From Pararge aegeria (taxonomy: Eukaryota; Arthropoda; Insecta; Lepidoptera; Nymphalidae), in contig NC_053202.1 in the NCBI RefSeq assembly GCF_905163445.1, forward strand, positions 2,728,001 to 2,792,000: DNA of 64,000 nt. Direction: 5' to 3'. Position 1 is the first letter of the stretch. Each line of letters starts with the position of its first letter. The notes beneath the pieces are model-generated. The model was given only the letters and a program-made list of their open reading frames with translations. It had not been told where the DNA came from and searched no databases. Positions 57,801 to 64,000 of this stretch are shown here, one piece after another. The translations under genes and the position numbers were made by a program.

Positions 57801-60800
57801 TGAATGTAAACGAACTGCGGTATAGACAATGGAAAGACGAGGGTATGCCAAGAGAGCACCTAAGAGAGCTGGACTTTGCGGCGTTGTTACAGAAGGCGGA
57901 AACATTCTTCCCTGCAACCAAAAAAGCCATACTAATTACTTTGGCTCTGCCTTGCACCACAAGCAATATAGATAGGTCATTTTCTATATTGCGGCGAGTT
58001 AAAACGTGGCCGAGGTCGACGATGCTCGAGGACCGCTTAAATGGCCTGTGTATGGTAAGTGTACACCGAAAAATGGTGCAAGAAAATTCACACGCAATTT
58101 CTAGTGAGGTTTTGAAACGGTTCTGCGAAGAACCGAGAAGATTGCTGTTGTAACTTGTAACACCTAAATAAATATTAATTTATAAATATAATAAGTTTTA
58201 CTTATTGCAGTGGCCCTGCCCCACCCGTACTAAATCCTGGCTAAAGGCCTCTCTCTCTCTGGTCATAATCACCACGATGAGAGGAGAGAGGACTCTGCTG
58301 TTCATTCTCTGTTATATTTCCTTAGTCGCCGCGTATAACACCCGCGGGACGAGTATGGGTCGTGACATCTGTATTCTGGTCCACCGTGTGGTAATATTAC
58401 GATATTTCTCGATATTTCGATCCAGTCACATGGATCGTGGTTACAACGGTTTAGCACAAAATCAGGTTATGCGAGTCATCTTAGGGCTCACCAGCGGCGC
58501 TCTCAGCCGGAATCCGAAAAAGTCGCTGTGACCGAATACGGTTAGGATTGACCATTATTTTTAAGAAATATTGATTAATCATGAAAAACTGAATTTCAAA
58601 TCTTTAGTGACTAAACTAAACGTACATTTGGTGAATCTTGTAAGACTTGAATCAGCTCTTCAATAGTTCCTGAACACACTTTCAATCGCAATTCAATTCT
58701 AGTGAAGAATAGTAGTTGAGTTCACTATATTTCTTAACACCTTGTTTGACTTAAGAGCAGACTGACTTTATCTTGCTTTTCGGATTGACACTTGCCGATA
58801 ACCACTTGAGGGGTTGCTACGGCATCACTGGGGAATGGGGCGAGCGCGAAAGCTTGCCATGAGAAGAGCCCCAGGGCTTGAAGACGTCGGGGGGGAAGTG
58901 GGAGACGTCGACCCGAGGGTGCCTCCGGCGAGGACTCGGACCTCGGCTCGGTTCGACGTTAATCTGAGTGTTGGTGGACTACTTTATCGTCAGGGTCGTC
59001 AAGGACATGCTTCGGACGTCGCCGCCTGAGCTCGACATCGGGACTGCGGTATAAGTGGACGCCTCGACCACTACCCCTAGTGGTCGAGGCGTCCACTTAC
59101 CTTAGTTACCTTATACCTGTGGGTGTTGGGGTGTCAAACTGCGCGTTCAAAGTAGGTCTTTGATACTGGGCTATGGTGGGTAGAATGAGGCCTTGGTGGA
59201 AATCTAACTGACTCTAAAGCGACGGGCGCTTCGGCGCCTGGAACCTTCTTTACGAGTATATCGTAAACAAAAAGAACAATCTAAAACTCTTTGGAATTAT
59301 GCCTATTCTACGAATTACTTTGTTTGCTAGTAGGTACTTATTCAACACATATACGTTCAGTACCTACACGTTACGTTCAGGCGCGATTACGAACTTTACA
59401 CTCCTAGTATTAAAGTTCTTTATAACAATGGTATAGATAGGTTACTTACAAGTCGTGTCGTGGATGCTATTTCCATAGAATCTCTGGCTGCCAGGATCGT
59501 GGATTTCGTAGTGGTGTGGGGAACGTTCGGCGAAGCACTGAAATTATACTATAGACCTTAGTTTTCTAGTCTACCTGATAGACGTCCTCGGCATGAATAT
59601 ACCTAGGTCTCTTGTAGGGATTTGATGATAATATGATACTTACATTCGTTTAGACCATTTTTTATGCTATACAGAGCAACTAAAATTAAAGAGCAACTAA
59701 AGCGGTGGTAGCCACTGGGCTACCACCACTTCATCTTCTACCCACTGGGGTCGAAGATGAAGCCAAGGTAGCCGGTGTGGTAGCGGGTAGGAGCTCGACT
59801 TCCCTTTCGAGGGGCCGAGTTCGAATCCCATCACGCACCTCTATGTTATGTGCGTATATGTTATGTACTTGGCTATGTGCGTTTAAATTTCGCAGTATTG
59901 CAGTAGATGGCAGAAGTAGTAGTAATACAAAGTGGCGTGCACTGGGATTCTTACCAGGGTATGCATACAGCTGGAAGATTGCCAAAAATGCCGCGATACG
60001 AGTTATATATATAATTTTTTAGAGTAGGCAGTGCTTTTGCGAATACACGAAGTGTACGCCACTGGTAGTACAGACGTCGCTGCTGCCCGTACCCTGTTAC
60101 ATTTCCCTAGTCGGTGGGGACAACTGTATTATGATCTGCCGTCAGCACACGGCGAATAAAATTTAAATTTCGAATAAAATAAAAGTAATTTTTGAACTAA
60201 CATAATTTTCAGGATGGAGCCCATGTTCCGCCGGATGTCCACAGAGGCTGTTGTGACGCGACGACTCGTGTCCGACTGTGCATAGAACGTTGGATTATCA
60301 TGGCCTTAATGATGTACCAATAATAAGTAGGCCGATTGGCGCGTGGGCAGCTTTTGAAAATCAAGCTTAATTTGCTCTACTCTGCGAAAAGCAGGAGGAC
60401 TGTATGGTTTAATGATAATTTCATCAATAAGGATTGAAGAAATTATCAATAACAGTTATTATCAGTTTAGTGTGGAGTATAAGGATACTCCACGACTAAA
60501 ATTAGATCAATTTTACTTTGACGATACAGAGTTTGATACTCGAAAACGACTGCTCTATTGCAAGCACATGTTGAACTAATGCTAACAGTGTGTGGACGAC
60601 AGTTTCGGAGCGCTCGATCTACGTGCAATCGATCGCTGGGATTGCCAGTGCTGCTTCAAAAAGGAAAGGAAGGAAAGGAAAGTGAACTAACCCCTCTAGA
60701 GGAAGTCTGTTTGTCTGTCTGCGCGGACGCCCACTTGTCCAGTGGCTGCGATGACCCACGTTTCATGTACTCGTCTTTAATGGTGTTGGTGTGGGGACAC

Positions 60801-63253
60801 TCCGCTTTCACGAACATGTCGTGGAAGACTGATGGAAAATGCGAAGCAATGAATAAATACAATTTGTTATGTGTGTGTGCACCAATGAAGGAATGAATAC
60901 ACTTTATTGCGCACTAGCTTTAACCCGCGGCTTCGCTCGCCTTCTGTTGTGTTGAATATTATAATCATAACACGGGTACAAATATTTAAGCTTACGTTTT
61001 GACGATGCAACAGAGCAATGGGTTGACGTAATTTTTGGCATAGAGCTACATGGGCTACTTTTTATCCCGGAAAAATGCAAGCTAGCGAGCCGGCGAGCGA
61101 GCAAGCAAGCAAGCAAGAAAGCAAACGCGAGCGCTAGCGTGTGCGAAATATCTTTGCTTTTATCCGAGATAAAACTAGCCCATGTCACTTTCCGGCCCAT
61201 AAACTATCTCTATGCAATCCGTTGCTCTGTTGCTGCGTTATTGATGGACAAACAAGTACACTTTCGCATTTAAAATATCAGTATAGATAGCGGTAATAGC
61301 CTTGTGGGTAAGGCTACGAATTTCGGAGTTACGTACGTTTTTAATTCAAGCAATTTAAACAGCACTTGCTTAATGCTTTAACGGTGAAGGAAAAAAAAAG
61401 TGAGATAACCTGCACGAGTTTTCCATAATATTCCCAACCGCGGCGTGTGAAGTCTACCAATCCGCACTTGGCCAGCGTGGTAGACTACGGCCTAAGCCCT
61501 TCTTATTCTGAGAGGAGACCAACAAAAGGGAGACAAGGAAGAGACATATACATTTTGCAAGGGACCATAGCAAAGTAATAATATATAAGACTACTCATTT
61601 TTATACAATGATAAAACTAGAATATTAAGAAAATTATATAATGCCACCAAATTGTTCTCTCTTGGTATGTATTTATATATCTGTAACTACTTTTCTTCTT
61701 TGGTGTACAATAAAAGTGTATTCATTTATTCATTCATTCATTCAAATTATATAACAATATAGCGATAAGGCCGCCAAATTGTATACATTGTTTTGTTATA
61801 CTTTATTATGCAATAAAAGTATATTCATTCATTCATACAAAATTACATGAATAGTTTGGTGGATAAGAAGCATCCTATATCGTGTGCAAGGCGCGGTGCA
61901 GGCGGTATTACTCGTAATTCAATCAAATCGGATCAATCGTTTCATGCAGCAGAAAATAAATCGAATCGATAATTAATTTGATTGGCTGCTTCCAAATTTG
62001 AATTAAATGCAGAAAATAATGTTTTAATTTTTTTTAACACCGGTGTAGATTTGAGTAAACTTCAATTTTATCACTTTTTTTATTACTATATTCTGTTACT
62101 GTAATGTTATTGGTCGACTACCATGTGGCTTTACTGGTACTTACCATATTCCTTCCACTTCCTGGGCGCGGTTTTTTGAGCTTTAACAGCTCTGAGCACC
62201 GCCCGCCTCTGCGGCGGTTTGAAGTCCGCCATGTCGCCGAACATCACGAATGGTCGGTCGTCCCCTTCTAGATTGTTCCACCACGTTCTATCAGGCTCGA
62301 TTGCTGGCACTAAACATTTTTATTTATTTACTCAATATTTCATATGAAATTACACCTAAGTATATTTATCGTCAACGTAGTCCTTTATACTATAACTAGC
62401 TGTTGCTCGCGACTTCGTCTGCGTTTGATTTTGTTTTTTGATGTGGCATTAAATTTAGTTGTTGATCTAAAAAAAATAAAGTATTCAGTATGGCTAAGCC
62501 TTAAATGAGGCTTGCCGCTATTTGCTGAGGAGTTCTGTCCTCTATCTCCAACTACAGTTTGGGCAAAATTAAACACATATTATAACCTCTTTAGTACAAA
62601 AATAATTATTTAAATCGGTTATAATTTGTCGGAGTTATGGTGTAAAATGGTCAAACTCTTATCCCCTCTCCCAAAGGAACCGAGCTTAATGTCGGGATAA
62701 AAAGTATCCTATATTACTTCTCACACTTCCAAGAATATGTGTACAAAGTTGTATGAGGATCGGTTAAGTAGTTTTTGCGTGAAAGCGTAACAAACAAACT
62801 TACATTGACATTTATAATATTAGTGGGGATAGGACTTTTCTATAAGCTTACGTTTAGTACACGCTTTGAACTTTTTAAGAGACATCTCCAAGATATCATC
62901 TGGTAGTTTATTGTAAAATTTTATACAGTTTCCTTTAAATGAATTACCTATTTTATGTAGTCTAGTATATTGCATTGCAAGTTTATTTTTGCTTCTAAGG
63001 TTCAAATTATAGCAGTCCCATTTTCTCTTATACATATAGACTAGCAATTCTCCGCGACTTCGTCCGCATTCAACTTCTGATAAGTTTACCGATACCTACC
63101 GTTTTCATTAGGTGTATCCTCCTCATCATCACAGGAGTCTTCCTGAGTATTGTCTTCGATTGGAGTCTTGATCTTCAGCAAGTTAGGAAGGTCGAAAACA
63201 TATTGGTTAGTTTCAGGTGGACCACCAGTGTAATTGTTCACGAAATTTTGAAA
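51846..63253 (-). CDS. Unrecognised eleven-exon protein-coding gene (N-terminus not found)
   Basis: I do not recognise the family. Exons on the minus strand: 63100-63253, 62145-62309, 60735-60828, 59450-59537, 57142-57218, 55387-55443, 54444-54519, 54085-54268, 52995-53366, 52464-52581 and 51846-52155 (stop). All have GT/AG ends and every junction keeps phase, giving 564 residues. Weaker points: the 60735 donor (CAA|GTGGGC), the 54085 donor and the 53366 acceptor. Visible: acidic stretches (DNTQEDSCDDEEDT; EDFEAEQDEVEEPE), DRTWWNNLEGDDRPFVMFGD, a lysine-rich helix (EILKKRMEEKKKKERVAID) and a beta-rich C-terminus (TIYRFRSSRDVIFEVKSTTY, MILHLGIKIIIFDPQ). No signal peptide or membrane span in the part seen. 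A loose resemblance of RQRLKPAIKKKIW to condensin II H2 subunits was considered but is too weak to call. Introns carry LINE, hAT and MITE debris. Confidence 0.72.
52735..52805 (-). mobile_element. LINE tail scrap, reversed
   Basis: CCCTATTGCTTTGAAGCGAT, then CACTGCCAGGCCA, is the reverse of the GCGATAAGGCC stem. Confidence 0.5.
53745..53915 (-). mobile_element. Repeat C, reversed copy
   Basis: CAATATTCTCAAAGGCGTGTG, AAGTCCACTAATCCGCACTTG and GAGACCCGTGCCGGTAATGGG with TTGATATGA. Confidence 0.7.
54660..55140 (-). pseudogene. RTE-clade LINE, C-terminal remnant
   Basis: The minus-strand reading MKWQWAGHVCRSADGRRILQ, WRPGIGKRSVKRPPLSWPG and AAGSGWMKKAEDRVWWRALG (54682-54909) is the hallmark end of RTE-type reverse transcriptases. 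54940-55140 continues the upstream protein with frame changes. It lies in an intron of the unrecognised gene, in the same orientation. Confidence 0.88.
55172..55213. repeat. Perfect hairpin, 19-bp arms
   Basis: GATACTGATAAACAACAGT and ACTGTTGTTTATCAGTATC around CAGA, exact. Confidence 0.97.
55545..56150. other. Intronic repeat scraps
   Basis: 55545-55760 is a rearranged repeat C relative (GGCGGATTCGAATCCCAGCA, GAAACATGCATGCCCGAGAG). 55790-56130 resembles decayed LINE coding sequence (GGAGACAAAAACTAAATGAC, GGGCTGACCCCGAATAGGG). Confidence 0.4.
56223..56300. repeat. Near-perfect hairpin, 34-bp arms
   Basis: The arm at 56223-56256 (GGTACACATGATGTACCCTG, CTAGTAGCTTATCC) pairs with 56267-56300 with a single mismatch. 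The loop is AAAGCGTCTA. Confidence 0.97.
56565..57120 (+). mobile_element. Two adjacent repeat C copies
   Basis: 56565-56760 is a short copy (GGGTCTCCACGCAGAGTGATA, GTCCTCGCAATGTTTTTCTT). 56825-57115 is near complete (TTACCGGCCCACTACAGGGC, CTCTCAAGCATGCGGGTTTCC, CACGATGTTTTCCTTCACCG). Confidence 0.7.
57770..58153 (+). pseudogene. hAT transposase C-terminal (dimerisation) fragment
   Basis: The open frame 57800-58153 reads the hAT C-terminal dimerisation domain: FFPATKKAILITLALPCTTS, NIDRSFSILRRVKTWPRSTM, LEDRLNGLCMVSVHRK, then a stop. The zinc finger and RNase H-like core are missing upstream, so it cannot be an active transposase. The surviving 118 codons are uninterrupted. It lies antisense within an intron of the unrecognised gene. 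Confidence 0.9.
58205..58545 (+). mobile_element. Short interspersed repeat, unassigned
   Basis: CTAAAGGCCTCTCTCTCTCTG and TCATAATCACCACGATGAGA, then CACCCGCGGGACGAGTATGGG. Parts recur at 45150-45245 and 60075-60165. Confidence 0.45.
58546..59045. other. GC-rich intronic segment, nothing assigned
   Basis: 58810-59040 is strongly GC-rich (GACGTCGGGGGGGAAGTGGG, CCTCCGGCGAGGACTCGGAC) against AT-rich surroundings. The 71-codon open frame has no family features. Likely part of a transposon. Confidence 0.4.
59052..59099. repeat. Perfect hairpin, 22-bp arms
   Basis: TAAGTGGACGCCTCGACCAC followed by TA, loop CCCC, then the exact complement. Outer GGTATAAG (59048) and CTTATACC (59109) extend the symmetry. 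Confidence 0.97.
59700..59975. mobile_element. Repeat C relative
   Basis: CACTGGGCTACCACCACTTC, GAGGGGCCGAGTTCGAATCC and ATTCTTACCAGGGTATGC; a rearranged member. Confidence 0.45.
60352..60510. mobile_element. MITE M1 copy, 3' truncated
   Basis: TGAAAATCAAGCTTAATTTGC and TCTACTCTGCGAAAAGCAGG, then AAGGATTGAAGAAATTATCA. A SINE A head scrap (GCCGATTGGCGCGTGGGCAG) adjoins at 60331-60350. Confidence 0.75.
60912..61300 (+). mobile_element. Helitron-like element, both ends visible
   Basis: Left CACTAGCTTTAACCCGCGGC; internal GGCTACTTTTTATCCCGGAA and (CGAGCAAG)n; right TACACTTTCGCATTTAAAAT and ATCAGTATAGATAG. Confidence 0.65.
61395..61840. mobile_element. Reversed repeat C, then two LINE tails
   Basis: 61420-61520 carries CGTGTGAAGTCTACCAATCCG and CTTATTCTGAGAGGAGACC. 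61670-61745 and 61760-61835 end in TTCATTCATTCATTC; the second has AGCGATAAGGCCGCCAAATT. Confidence 0.6.
62390..62832 (+). mobile_element. Helitron-like element, near complete
   Basis: Left AACTAGCTGTTGCTCGCGAC with TTCGTCTGCG; internal GTCGGGATAAAAAGTATCC; right AGTAGTTTTTGCGTGAAAGC and TTTATAATATTAGTGGGGAT. Confidence 0.65.
62833..63047 (-). pseudogene. LINE C-terminal remnant, reversed
   Basis: MQYTRLHKIGNSFKGNCIKF, YNKLPDDILEMSLKKFKACT and KRKLIEKS: the same protein end as at 19467-19658. Confidence 0.85.
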
Positions 63254-63309
63254 CTGGGACAAGAAATTATCATAAACACAACATTATCTGTTATAATAGC
63301 TTAATTCAT

Positions 63310-64000
63310 ATGAGGTGTCTGATTAGGGAGACGCCAATCTGGTCAAATTTAATGCTACCAAAACGCAAGCGTGTTTATTTACTACCAAACGGAGTCCATT
63401 TCCCCTAACTCCGACTTTCCGAGGTATATCTTTGCCTATTACCGACAGTGTACAGCTTCTAGGTGTCAATATTTCATCAAACCTCAACTTTGAACAATAC
63501 ATCGAATCCAGGGCAAAAACAGCTGGCTAGAAACTTGGCATCCTCAATAAGGTCAAGCGGTACTTCACGCCTGAACAGCTTCTCACCTCACCAAGCTCAA
63601 GTTCGATCGTGCATGGAGTACTGTTCCCATTTATGGGATGGCTCTGCCAAGTATCGGCTTGATGCCCTGGATTCGGTGGATCGCCGTGCTAGACGGCTCA
63701 TCGGTGACCTAGCCAATAAAAAACTTAAGGGTTTCGAACATCGTCGCAAGGTTGCCTGCCTTTCGGTATTCTATAGGATATATTTCGGAGAGTGTGCTGA
63801 AGAACTATTAGATCTAGTTCCCCCCTCGCCTTTTTATCATGGAACCGCGAGGCGCCGTAAGGTTCGCATCCCTACGTGGTCGATATACCGCGGATGCGTA
63901 CGAAGCGCTTCGCATCTTCGTTTCTGATCCGCACCGCTAGGATCTGGAATGCTCTTCCAGCTTCCATTTTCCCCAGTTCTTACAATATGAGTACCTTCAA
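63310..64000 (+). pseudogene. Decayed LINE reverse transcriptase C-terminus
   Basis: Three frames in succession read a non-LTR reverse transcriptase tail: LVKFNATKTQACLFTTK..SVQLLGVNIS..KLGILNKVKRYFTPEQLL with an in-frame TAG; then AQVRSCMEYCSHLWDG, RRARRLIGDL, FYRIYFGECAEELLDLVPPS; then TARIWNALPASIFPSSYNMS. At least one stop and two frameshifts, so it is dead. It runs off the window. Confidence 0.88.

Noticed and set aside
58814..59029. 71-codon GC-rich open frame
   Set aside because: High GC suppresses stops; no domain seen and no splice sites in phase with the surrounding gene.

Overview
The window looks like nuclear DNA of a moth or butterfly (Lepidoptera). Its genes have many short exons with GT..AG introns. 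Intergenic and intronic DNA is packed with short tRNA-headed SINEs, LINE 3' tails, Helitron-like fragments ending near CTAGT, foldback MITEs and AT-rich simple repeats, a mix typical of lepidopteran genomes. The order is inferred from gene and repeat style. I cannot name the species.

Layout. 1-8505 (minus): NOP56, seven complete coding exons plus part of an eighth that runs off the left edge; its introns hold SINE and LINE debris. 8506-9261: a divergent promoter. 9262-14331 (plus): a three-exon HAUS6 (augmin subunit 6) gene with a repetitive, probably disordered C-terminal half. 16360-19210 (minus): a two-exon membrane-anchored retinol-dehydrogenase-type SDR, followed by a decayed tandem copy of its own 3' end. 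19.4-22.4 kb: LINE tails, SINEs and a half MITE.

22.4-36.2 kb is the most unusual block. A tandem array of about 11.3 kb (roughly 24.55-35.88 kb) is built from an AT-rich unit of about 17 bp carrying a TACTTAAGTA palindrome. It has internal higher-order duplications, an orientation switch near its left end and one SINE insertion. A 44-bp minisatellite lies on both sides of it, in opposite orientations (22413-22720 and 36044-36203).

36.2-47.6 kb holds no recognised gene. It contains Helitron-like pieces, a 155-bp tandem duplication, a 560-bp-offset duplication around a MITE, and a degenerate ATCGAT-rich tract. 47676-51197 (plus): a five-exon SPEF1 (axonemal calponin-homology protein) gene. 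Convergent with it, 51846 to at least 63253 (minus) is an eleven-exon gene that I assembled from phase-compatible splice sites and do not recognise; its 5' end lies beyond the last exon found. Its introns hold an RTE-type LINE, a hAT transposase fragment, MITEs and several near-perfect hairpins. The window ends in a decayed LINE.

Functional reading: NOP56 is ribosome-biogenesis housekeeping, HAUS6 is spindle microtubule nucleation, SPEF1 is an axoneme protein, and the SDR is a lipid or retinoid oxidoreductase. The divergent NOP56/HAUS6 pair and the convergent SPEF1/unknown pair are the only tight gene arrangements. Exon boundaries were derived by reading frame and GT/AG consensus only.
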